Source: an uncultured Verrucomicrobiales bacterium (GTDB lineage Bacteria; Verrucomicrobiota; Verrucomicrobiia; Verrucomicrobiales; Akkermansiaceae). From it: a stretch of DNA of 5,833 bases. Within the stretch, counting starts at the first letter, position 1, and every line of letters begins with the position of its first letter. The notes beneath the pieces are model-generated. The model was not told where the DNA came from. It ran no database searches and was given only the letters and a program-made list of their open reading frames with translations. Positions 1 to 5,833 of the stretch are shown piece after piece. Location: positions 1 to 5,833 of the forward strand of contig CALBVA010000287.1 of assembly GCA_937969125.1 (NCBI GenBank). Direction: 5' to 3'. The position numbers and the translations under genes were made by a program.

Positions 1-32
1 GGACTTCTGAACTAAATTACCTGCTGCCTGCC

Positions 33-68
33 AAAAAAAACTCGTGCGATTTTCTGCGACAGGTCGAG
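33..68 (-). terminator. Weak intrinsic terminator candidate downstream of tRNA-Leu
   Basis: Read on the minus strand, CTCG (68-65) can pair with CGAG (44-41). After a three-base bulge the stem gains three further pairs including one G-U, and a run of eight T (40-33) follows directly. The position, about 100 bases past the tRNA 3' end, would suit a terminator for the tRNA transcript or for a mutL-tRNA read-through transcript. The stem is short and bulged, so the T tract is the stronger part of the evidence. The same bases also form a direct repeat, which is a competing explanation. Confidence 0.3.
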
Positions 69-82
69 CCATTTTTAGCCAT
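45..82. repeat. Two pairs of 10-bp-spaced short direct repeats
   Basis: Two hexamer pairs are each separated by four T-rich bases: TGCGAT/TGCGAC at 45-50 and 55-60, and AGCCAT/AGCCAT at 67-72 and 77-82. Starts at 45, 55, 67 and 77 place the four units roughly one helical turn apart. The repeats are plain in the sequence. A function as a binding site for a dimeric regulator is only a guess, and no gene start is visible next to them. The rest of 1-167 holds no convincing coding region; it also contains a 12-base inverted repeat at 95-106 (CTGAC-TG-GTCAG). Confidence 0.4.
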
Positions 83-167
83 CGGAATACAGATCTGACT
101 GGTCAGCCCCTACTTATCCCACTGTCAAAAAACGACGCCGAATCCCTCTAACTCATTAAGGGAGAAA

Positions 168-254
168 TGGTGCGCGCGAGAGGAATCGAACCTCCACGGG
201 GTTGCCCCCACATGAACCTGAATCATGCGCGTCTACCAATTCCGCCACGCGCGC
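168..254 (-). tRNA. tRNA-Leu, anticodon CAG
   Basis: The minus strand folds into a complete 87-base class II tRNA with an encoded CCA end (170-168) and discriminator A. The acceptor stem is GCGCGCG paired with CGCGCGC. The D-loop contains the usual AATTGGTAGACGC. A five-pair anticodon stem (CATGA/TCATG) holds the loop TTCAGGT, giving anticodon CAG at 220-218, which reads the leucine codon CUG. The long variable arm is a GGGG/CCCC stem capped by GCAA, and the T-loop is TTCGATT. The long variable arm, A73 and the anticodon all fit leucine. The purely alternating GC acceptor stem could in principle slip by two bases. It lies 86 bases downstream of mutL on the same strand; I see no clear promoter of its own in that gap. 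Confidence 0.96.
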
Positions 255-340
255 GACGGCGGAAAGAAATCACTCCGTATCGGGATTGGCAATGACTTTC
301 TCTGCTGCGGGAAACTTTCCTGAACTCCTCTGGAGAGGTT

Positions 341-2113
341 CTAGTTCTTGCCAAATTTGCGGTTCAGTTCCTGGAAGGAGATTTGCACCAGGGTCGGGCG
401 GCCGGCGGGGTCACAGTATGGGAGGTCGCAGGTGAAGAGCTCATCGAGGAGCGGCTTGATGGTGGTGAGGCTCCAGCCATCGATGAGGGATCCGGCGCGG
501 GCGACTTTTGAGGCGAAGCCTTCGTAGGCAAGACGCTTCACGCGGTCGTTTCGATCGAGAATGGAATCAATCAGCTTGGTGAGGACAGGGCGGATTTCGT
601 CCGACTTTAAAAAGGCGGGAACTGCTGAGACTTGGACGGTGAGGCCTCCGAAAGATTCGAGAATGAAGCCCGCGTCCTCAAAGTGAGACTGATGCCGCAT
701 GAGGAGATCGACATCCCGGGCATCCAGCTCCAGCAGGACTGGAACGAGGAGGCCTTGCGAATCGATTCCTTCTTCGCGCTTCAGGAGGCGTTCGTAAAAG
801 ATGCGCTCGCGGGCAGCTTGCGGCTCCATTAGGACGAGTCCTTCCTCACCCTCCAGAAGGGCGTATTGATCTGAAAGCACACCAATAACGCGGAAATTCG
901 GAGTAACTGCCACCCTGTCATGTTCAACCTCGAGTTCAGGTTGCTCCTCGTGAGTTTGCTGCCACACCGGAGCGATCTCCGCTGATGCTTTCTCCTCATT
1001 TACGGTAGAGGAAGTGGTCTCGACGCGGACGACTTGCTGGACACCCTCGCGAGTTTCCAGTCGCACGGACGGGGTCGCCGCAGGCGGAGCTTCACGGCTC
1101 ATAGGGACAATGACCTCCCGTTCCGGCGGGCGGAGAGCTAGCTCTACAGCTTCCATGATGGCGAGACGGACTTGCGAGGAATCACGAAAGCGCACTTCAC
1201 GCTTGGCCGGATGCACATTGACATCGACGAGGGTCGGATCCATCTGCAGCCAGAGCCAAGCTGCGGGTTGAAGACCTTCCTGGAGAGCGCCGCGAAATGA
1301 TTCCTTAAGTGCCCGGGAGATCACAGAATCCTCAATCGGGCGGCCATTGAGAAAAACATACTGATGCCTGCGGCCGCGTCGCGCGAAGGAGGCTGGCAGG
1401 ACCGCTCCCTCCACCGAGATTCCCCGCCCTTTCCAGCTGGGCACGGTGACGAGGTCGCGGCCGGACTCACTCCCACTCATGGCCTCGATCCGCACGCGTC
1501 GGTCGGAGGTCGCGGGGAGATCCAGCACAGTGCGGCCATCCTTTCGCAAGAGCCAGCCGATGTTCGGAGTGCAGAGGGCATGCAGGCGGATTTGGTGGTC
1601 AATGTGGGCCGCTTCCGTCGTCTCGGCCTTCATGAATTTCTTTCGAGCGGGCACATTAAAAAAGAGATCACGGATCTCGATACTGGTTCCCACCGGGCAG
1701 CCGACGGTGTGTGGCTCATGGAGCTGGCCTCCATCGACACGGACCTCAGTGCCCTCGACTGAATCGGCCTCGCGGGTCTGCATGGTGAAGCGCGAGACAG
1801 AAGCAATACTCGGGAGAGCTTCACCCCGGAAGCCGAGGGTGAGGATGCCATTGAGATCATCCGAACTGTGGAGCTTACTGGTAGCGTGGCGTTCCAGCGA
1901 GCGCGCGGCATCGGCGGGTGACATGCCACATCCATCGTCACGCACCCGCATCATGGCGATGCCGCCGCGTGAGATCTCGACCTCGATCTTCCGCGCACCG
2001 GCATCGATGCTGTTTTCGATCAGCTCTTTGATGACGCTGGCGGGTCGCTCAATGACCTCCCCCGCCGCGACCTGGCTGGCGAGGGTTTCGGACATCACTT
2101 CGATGACGGGCAC
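341..2113 (-). CDS. mutL: DNA mismatch repair protein MutL
   Basis: MutL couples mismatch recognition by MutS to strand incision and removal. The 590-residue product is near the usual bacterial length (about 600). The N-terminal GHKL ATPase is intact: catalytic Glu30 and Asn34 in the helix after the AAGEVIERP segment (16-24), the DDGCGM loop at 59-64, ATSK at 77-80 and GFRGEAL at 94-100. A variable linker covers about 330-400, and the C-terminal dimerisation domain starts near 405. There, the endonuclease motif normally read as DQHA-x2-E-x4-E appears as EPQA with both following glutamates kept (430-441). The later CPHGRP motif appears as CDPAGRP (567-573). Nuclease activity is therefore doubtful. 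The start is GTG: an in-frame TAG lies only 9 bases upstream, and the MPVIEV stretch matches the family N terminus. The alternative ATG at residue 7 would trim it. No Shine-Dalgarno sequence is visible. Confidence 0.96.
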   Translation of the reverse strand: MPVIEVMSETLASQVAAGEVIERPASVIKELIENSIDAGARKIEVEISRGGIAMMRVRDDGCGMSPADAARSLERHATSKLHSSDDLNGILTLGFRGEALPSIASVSRFTMQTREADSVEGTEVRVDGGQLHEPHTVGCPVGTSIEIRDLFFNVPARKKFMKAETTEAAHIDHQIRLHALCTPNIGWLLRKDGRTVLDLPATSDRRVRIEAMSGSESGRDLVTVPSWKGRGISVEGAVLPASFARRGRRHQYVFLNGRPIEDSVISRALKESFRGALQEGLQPAAWLWLQMDPTLVDVNVHPAKREVRFRDSSQVRLAIMEAVELALRPPEREVIVPMSREAPPAATPSVRLETREGVQQVVRVETTSSTVNEEKASAEIAPVWQQTHEEQPELEVEHDRVAVTPNFRVIGVLSDQYALLEGEEGLVLMEPQAARERIFYERLLKREEGIDSQGLLVPVLLELDARDVDLLMRHQSHFEDAGFILESFGGLTVQVSAVPAFLKSDEIRPVLTKLIDSILDRNDRVKRLAYEGFASKVARAGSLIDGWSLTTIKPLLDELFTCDLPYCDPAGRPTLVQISFQELNRKFGKN

Positions 2114-2119
2114 GGGACA

Positions 2120-2147
2120 AGTCTAGCGGGTCCAGAGGGACGGTCAA
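2120..2147 (-). promoter_or_regulatory. Sigma-70-like promoter candidate for mutL, possibly leaderless
   Basis: On the minus strand TTGACC (2147-2142) resembles a -35 box (five of six to TTGACA). It is followed after 16 bases by TAGACT (2125-2120), four of six to TATAAT. Only six bases (TGTCCC) separate the -10 from the mutL GTG at 2113, so initiation at the usual distance would begin on or next to the start codon. This fits the lack of a ribosome binding site. The match is moderate and could be chance. A second TTGACC lies at 2186-2181 without a good -10. Confidence 0.35.
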
Positions 2148-2172
2148 AGGTGGAGATTGACGGAGAGGAGCA

Positions 2173-2257
2173 AACGGGTTGGTCAACCGGTTGCTTGGGT
2201 CGCCCTTTTGGGGCTTTTGATCGTGCCGATTTTAGCCGGCACTCTGTAGACGTGCCG
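2173..2257 (-). other. Cluster of inverted repeats between sucB and mutL
   Basis: Directly after the sucB stop the minus strand carries CGGCAC (2257-2252), GTGCCG (2242-2237) and CGGCAC (2228-2223). The middle element can pair with either flank but not both, giving two alternative six-pair hairpins. Next comes GCCC-CAAAA-GGGC (2214-2202). A further hairpin at 2192-2173 has seven pairs and one mismatch, and overlaps the perfect 10-base palindrome CAACCGGTTG (2193-2184). None is followed by a T run on the minus strand, so a standard intrinsic terminator is not supported. A role in ending or stabilising the sucAB transcript is plausible but inferred. Confidence 0.45.
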
Positions 2258-2261
2258 TGAG

Positions 2262-3641
2262 CTACATTTCCAGCATCATCCTCGTGGGGTTTTCGAGGCA
2301 GTCCTTAATGCGAATGAGGAAAGTGACGGCCTCCTTGCCATCGACGAGGCGGTGGTCATAGCTGAGGGCGAGATACATCATGGGGCGGATGACGACTTCT
2401 CCATTCACGGCCATGGGACGCTGCTGGATGGTGTGCATGCCGAGGATACCGCTCTGGGGAGGATTGAGAATGGGAGTGCTGAGGAGCGATCCGTAAACGC
2501 CGCCATTGGAGATGGTGAAGACGCCACCGGTGAGGTCGGAGAGTTCGATTTTTCCTTCCTTGGCTTTGTTGGCGTAGCCGATGATGTCCTTCTCGATGTC
2601 GGCGAAGGATTTTTGGTCGGCATCGCGGACAACGGGCACGATGAGGCCCTTCTCGGTTCCGATAGCGATGCCGATGTCGTAGAAGTGGTTTTCAATGATT
2701 TCCGTTTCCTCGATGCGGGCATTGATTGAAGGGACATCCTTGAGAGCCTGGACGACAGCCTTGGTAAAGAGCGACATGAAGCCGAGCTTCACGCCGTGCT
2801 TGGCGACGAAGTCCTCCTGCACCGACTTGCGGAGCTTCATGACCTCGGTCATATCGACCTCGTTAAAAGTGGTGAGAATGGCAGCAGTCTGCTGGGCATT
2901 GACGAGGTGCTGCGCGATTTTGCGGCGGAGGGGCGTCATCTTCTTACGGGAGACGCGGGTTTCCTCATCGGGTAATTTTGCTGGCGGGCTCTTGGGGACC
3001 GCAGGTTCCGGTGTTACAGCTACAGTTGGGGGTATTACAGCAGCCGTATTCGCGGGAGCCGGAGGGGCAGATTCCGCAGGAGCTTCAGAAACCGCGATGG
3101 TGCCGAGGGTGGCACCAATCTCGACTTCGGTGCCTTCGGTTACTTCGATCTTGATGATGCCGGAGGCTTCGGCTTCGAGTTCGCTAGAGACCTTATCAGT
3201 ATCAAGCGAAACGAGGACCTGACCTTTATTAACGAAGGCCCCATCGGAGACGGACCAAGCCGCCACGGTCGCTGAGGTGATGGATTCACCGGCGGCGGGA
3301 ACCTTGATGGTAATGGTTTCCGACGATGGCTTGGATGGAGTTGCCGGGGCTGGTGTGGGAGAATCATCCTTCATCTCAGCGGAGGCAGCAGGTGCGGCAG
3401 TCCCAGCCCCTTCTTCAATAGAGCCAATGACGGTACCGATGGCGACTTCCTCGCCCTCCTGCACCGTGATTTTCAGGACGCCGGAAAAATCGACCTCAAG
3501 TTCGGTGGAGACCTTGTCGGTTTCGAGAGTGACCAGGGTATCCCCCTTGTTCACCGTGGCTCCATCAGTGTGGTGCCAGCGCGCGACGAGTGCGGAGGTG
3601 ACGGATTCTCCAACGGGGGGAATTTTGATTTCGTGAGACAT
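2262..3641 (-). CDS. sucB: Dihydrolipoamide succinyltransferase (E2 of 2-oxoglutarate dehydrogenase)
   Basis: This E2 core enzyme transfers the succinyl group from its lipoyl arm to CoA in the cytoplasmic 2-oxoglutarate dehydrogenase complex. The 459 residues hold lipoyl domain 1 (about 1-77, lipoylated Lys43 in ETDKVSTE), a Pro/Ala linker, lipoyl domain 2 (about 107-184, Lys150 in DTDKVSSE), a second Pro/Ala/Val-rich linker (185-228), and the acyltransferase domain (229-459). The catalytic motif DHRLVDG has His430 and Asp434. LTTFNEVDM near 256-264 and KHGVKLGFMS are typical of succinyltransferases rather than pyruvate or branched-chain E2. No peripheral subunit-binding domain is recognisable between lipoyl domain 2 and the core. 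The ATG is the only possible start: no in-frame initiation codon lies between it and the sucA stop, which is in the same frame. No Shine-Dalgarno sequence is evident. It sits 33 bases after sucA and is doubtless in the same operon. Confidence 0.96.
   Translation of the reverse strand: MSHEIKIPPVGESVTSALVARWHHTDGATVNKGDTLVTLETDKVSTELEVDFSGVLKITVQEGEEVAIGTVIGSIEEGAGTAAPAASAEMKDDSPTPAPATPSKPSSETITIKVPAAGESITSATVAAWSVSDGAFVNKGQVLVSLDTDKVSSELEAEASGIIKIEVTEGTEVEIGATLGTIAVSEAPAESAPPAPANTAAVIPPTVAVTPEPAVPKSPPAKLPDEETRVSRKKMTPLRRKIAQHLVNAQQTAAILTTFNEVDMTEVMKLRKSVQEDFVAKHGVKLGFMSLFTKAVVQALKDVPSINARIEETEIIENHFYDIGIAIGTEKGLIVPVVRDADQKSFADIEKDIIGYANKAKEGKIELSDLTGGVFTISNGGVYGSLLSTPILNPPQSGILGMHTIQQRPMAVNGEVVIRPMMYLALSYDHRLVDGKEAVTFLIRIKDCLENPTRMMLEM
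3090..3641 (-). repeat. Tandem lipoyl-domain duplication inside sucB
   Basis: Residues 1-77 (3641-3411) and 107-184 (3323-3090) of the E2 are two copies of the same lipoyl domain. Both carry a GES-[VI]-TSA opening, NKG before the hairpin turn, a TDKVS-[TS]-ELE lipoylation loop and a late EG-x-EV-x-IG strand. The copies have diverged clearly (for example VDFSG versus AEASG), so this is an old duplication or domain gain, not a recent tandem repeat. The linkers after each copy are rich in Pro and Ala, as expected for mobile swinging arms. Confidence 0.85.
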
Positions 3642-3674
3642 GTGACTGAAGCGATTGGAAAAGCTGAGGCGGAC

Positions 3675-5833
3675 TTAAACTGAGAAGGCTTGTTCGCAGA
3701 GCATCTTTTGCTCGCGTTTGTGGACGGCTTTCGAGCCGGTGGAAGGACTGGAAGCACGTTCCCGGCCAGCATAGCGAACGTGGGAACGGGTAAGCTTCTC
3801 GAGGCGCGGCTGCATGAAGAACCAGGCACCCATGTTCAGTGGCTCCTCCTGACACCAGATGAATTTCTTGGCGTTGCGGTAGGGGCTGATGACTTGCTTG
3901 ATCTCATCAGTGTGGAGCGGGTAGATCTGCTCGACCCGGACAATGGCGGCATCCTTGATTCCGTTTTCCTCGCGGTAGGTGATGAGGTCGTAATAGACCT
4001 TTCCGGAACAGAAGATGATGCGGGAGACATTATCCGGCTTATCGAACTCATAGTGATCCGGGAGGATTTCACGGAAAGCGGTGTCATCCAGGAACTCCTC
4101 AAGATGCGAAACCGCACGCGGGTGGGTGAGCAGGCTCTTGGGCGTCATCAGGATGAGCGGCTTTCGAGTGGGTGAGAGCTTCTGGCGGCGCAAGGCGTGG
4201 AAATATTGCGCAGGCGTGGTGAAGTTCCCCACGATCATATTCTTCTCGGCGCAGAGTTGGAGAAAGCGCTCGAGCCGGGCACTGGAGTGCTCCGGTCCCA
4301 TGCCCTCATAGCCGTGCGGCAAGAGCATGACCATCGAGCTGGGGGTCTGCCACTTCGACTCGGCGGAAGAAATGAACTGGTCAATCATGACCTGGGCACC
4401 ATTGGCAAAGTCGCCAAACTGCGCTTCCCAAAGCAGGAGCATCTGCGGGTAGCCGAGAGAATATCCGTAGTCGAAGCCAAGGACCGCCGCTTCCGAAAGG
4501 AGGCTGTTATAAACACAGAATCGTTCCTGATCTTCACTGAGTTCGCGAAGCGGGATGTAGCGTTCACGGGTCTCGTAATCATAGAAGACGGCATGACGGT
4601 GGCTAAAAGTTCCACGGCGACAATCCTGCCCGGACAGGCGGACGGGATAGCCATTCATGAGCAGCGAGCCAAAGGCAAGAGCCTCGGCAAATGCCCAATC
4701 GAACGGGCCGCCATTGGCGAGAGCCTCGACGCGACGTGGGATGAAGCGCTTCGCAAGTGTGGGGTGCAATTGGAAACCCTCCGGAATGGTGGTCAGGGTC
4801 TTGCCAATGTGCTGGAGCATCTCCAGTTCGATCCCGGTGGTCACGGCATCGTGTGTGTAGGGTGGCTGGGCCTCGGCGGTGGAGCCGGTGAATTCATCAA
4901 TGTCACCGTCCTGCTCGTGGCGGCGCATGTCTTCTAAGCCTTCATCAAGTTCACTCCAGATCTCATCATGGATGGCTTGAGCTTCGGCGTTGGTGAGGAC
5001 TCCGGCATCGACCAATTCATCCCGATAAAGTTGTCCGGCAGTCTTTCGCCCGGCGATCTTACGATAAATATGCGGCTGGGTGAAGGCGGCTTGATCGGTC
5101 TCATTGTGGCCCTGACGGCGATAGCAATACATATCGATCACGATGTCCCTCCCCCACTGCTGGCGGAAGTCCATCGCGAACTCAGCGGCCCAGAGAAGCT
5201 CCTCGGGTCGCTCGCCATTCACATGGAGAATGGGTGCCTCGATCATCTTCGCAACATCCGTGGCATAAGCCGAGGAGCGGGCATCCTCCGGCATCGTGGT
5301 AAAGCCGATCTGGTTATTAATAACGAGGTGGATGGTGCCACCGGTACGATAGCCCTCGAGTTGGGAGAGATTGAGAACCTCGGCAACGGGACCTTGTCCG
5401 GCGAAGGCGGCATCACCATGAAGCAGAAGCGGCAGGACGACCTTCCGATCCGTCATGACGCCGTCGTCTCCGATGAGACGCTGTCGAGCGCGGGCCTTTC
5501 CTTCCACAACGGGGTTAACCGCTTCGAGGTGGGAGGGATTGGCTGCGAGGCTCACACGGACTTCGCCATCAGGAAGCTTCCGGACTTTTTCATAACCCAG
5601 GTGGTATTTCACATCGCCGTCACCAGCGACGAGGTCGGGGACGTAATTGGGCGTGAACTCATAAAGGAGCGTGGCCACCGATTTCTTCACGAAGTGGGCG
5701 AGGACATTGAGGCGACCACGGTGGGCCATTCCCATCTCGATCTCCTTCACGCCGTGCCCAGGGCAGGACTCCAACATGCGGTTCAGCAGGACCATGGTCC
5801 CCTCCCCGCCTTCGAGGGAGAAACGCTTCTCGC
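3675..5833 (-). CDS. sucA: 2-oxoglutarate dehydrogenase E1 component, 5' end beyond the window
   Basis: This thiamine-diphosphate enzyme decarboxylates 2-oxoglutarate and succinylates the E2 lipoyl group. The frame stays open to the right edge: 12 codons upstream of the Met codon at 5795 still encode the family segment KRFSLEGGE, so that Met is internal. The visible 718 residues start near E. coli SucA residue 224, so roughly 220 N-terminal residues are missing. Active-site histidines lie in GMAHRGRLNVL (visible residue 37) and VKYH (visible residue 77), matching His260 and His298 of E. coli. The ThDP/Mg site is GDAAFAGQG (from 5417) through NNQIG (5318-5304). The pyrimidine-binding half includes LWEAQFGDFANGAQ and PHGYEGMGPEHSSARLER, and the C terminus has the YAGRERASSPSTGS signature. 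It ends with TAA, 33 bases before sucB. Domain order and length look normal. Confidence 0.97.
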   Translation of the reverse strand, partial: EKRFSLEGGEGTMVLLNRMLESCPGHGVKEIEMGMAHRGRLNVLAHFVKKSVATLLYEFTPNYVPDLVAGDGDVKYHLGYEKVRKLPDGEVRVSLAANPSHLEAVNPVVEGKARARQRLIGDDGVMTDRKVVLPLLLHGDAAFAGQGPVAEVLNLSQLEGYRTGGTIHLVINNQIGFTTMPEDARSSAYATDVAKMIEAPILHVNGERPEELLWAAEFAMDFRQQWGRDIVIDMYCYRRQGHNETDQAAFTQPHIYRKIAGRKTAGQLYRDELVDAGVLTNAEAQAIHDEIWSELDEGLEDMRRHEQDGDIDEFTGSTAEAQPPYTHDAVTTGIELEMLQHIGKTLTTIPEGFQLHPTLAKRFIPRRVEALANGGPFDWAFAEALAFGSLLMNGYPVRLSGQDCRRGTFSHRHAVFYDYETRERYIPLRELSEDQERFCVYNSLLSEAAVLGFDYGYSLGYPQMLLLWEAQFGDFANGAQVMIDQFISSAESKWQTPSSMVMLLPHGYEGMGPEHSSARLERFLQLCAEKNMIVGNFTTPAQYFHALRRQKLSPTRKPLILMTPKSLLTHPRAVSHLEEFLDDTAFREILPDHYEFDKPDNVSRIIFCSGKVYYDLITYREENGIKDAAIVRVEQIYPLHTDEIKQVISPYRNAKKFIWCQEEPLNMGAWFFMQPRLEKLTRSHVRYAGRERASSPSTGSKAVHKREQKMLCEQAFSV

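Noticed and set aside
143..163. Hairpin (TCCCT/AGGGA) four bases past the tRNA CCA end, with a T6 run ten bases beyond it on the minus strand
   Set aside because: The stem has only five Watson-Crick pairs plus one wobble, and the T run does not abut it, so it is too weak to call a terminator. It could still be a tRNA 3'-trailer structure.
168..254. tRNA-Leu as an integration site for a phage or genomic island
   Set aside because: tRNA 3' ends are common attachment sites, but no second copy of the tRNA 3' end, no integrase and no compositional break are visible here.
264..292. Possible promoter for tRNA-Leu (TTGCCA at 292-287 on the minus strand)
   Set aside because: At the proper spacing the -10 position reads TTTCTT, a poor match to TATAAT, so no promoter is called.
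1446..2126. 226-codon open frame on the plus strand opposite mutL
   Set aside because: It lies antisense to the conserved ATPase domain of MutL, its product resembles no family (Ser/Arg-rich low-quality protein), and long antisense frames are expected in GC-rich coding DNA.
2201..2218. GCCC-TTTTG-GGGC followed by TTTT on the plus strand, resembling a short terminator
   Set aside because: No plus-strand gene leads into it, and on the minus strand, where the genes lie, it has no T tract.
4197..4937. 246-codon open frame on the plus strand opposite sucA
   Set aside because: It is fully antisense to conserved E1 sequence and has no recognisable domain; treated as a shadow of sucA.
5793..5795. 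ATG at 5795 as the start of sucA
   Set aside because: The frame continues upstream to the window edge and encodes the conserved KRFSLEGGE segment, so this Met is internal.

Overview
The window is an ordinary bacterial chromosomal segment with all genes on the minus strand. In transcription order (right to left) it holds: the 3' three quarters of a 2-oxoglutarate dehydrogenase E1 gene (sucA, running off the right edge), the complete dihydrolipoamide succinyltransferase E2 gene (sucB), a 148-base intergenic region with several inverted repeats and a promoter candidate, a complete mismatch-repair gene (mutL), and a tRNA-Leu with anticodon CAG. Beyond the tRNA lies a 167-base stretch with no gene, containing short direct repeats and a weak terminator candidate. 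I see no mobile element, CRISPR array, toxin or defence gene, and no frameshift in the three coding regions.

The organism is a bacterium of moderately high GC content. The E2 has two lipoyl domains and no recognisable peripheral subunit-binding domain. MutL keeps its ATPase but has altered endonuclease motifs. Neither start codon with a visible upstream region (sucB, mutL) has a good Shine-Dalgarno sequence. From general familiarity with such proteins I lean towards Verrucomicrobiota, possibly Verrucomicrobiae, but this is a tentative inference and nothing here proves it.

sucA and sucB lie 33 bases apart and are surely co-transcribed. Their products are E1 and E2 of the TCA-cycle complex that converts 2-oxoglutarate, CoA and NAD+ to succinyl-CoA, CO2 and NADH. 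The E3 gene (lpd) and sucCD do not follow sucB, so E3 must be encoded elsewhere or upstream. mutL is functionally unrelated and has its own promoter candidate, placed so that transcription would start at the GTG start codon. tRNA-Leu follows mutL by 86 bases.

I do not find a new biological system. The points most worth a second look are the degenerate nuclease motifs of MutL, the two-lipoyl E2 without a subunit-binding domain, the possible leaderless mutL transcript, and the competing hairpins after sucB.
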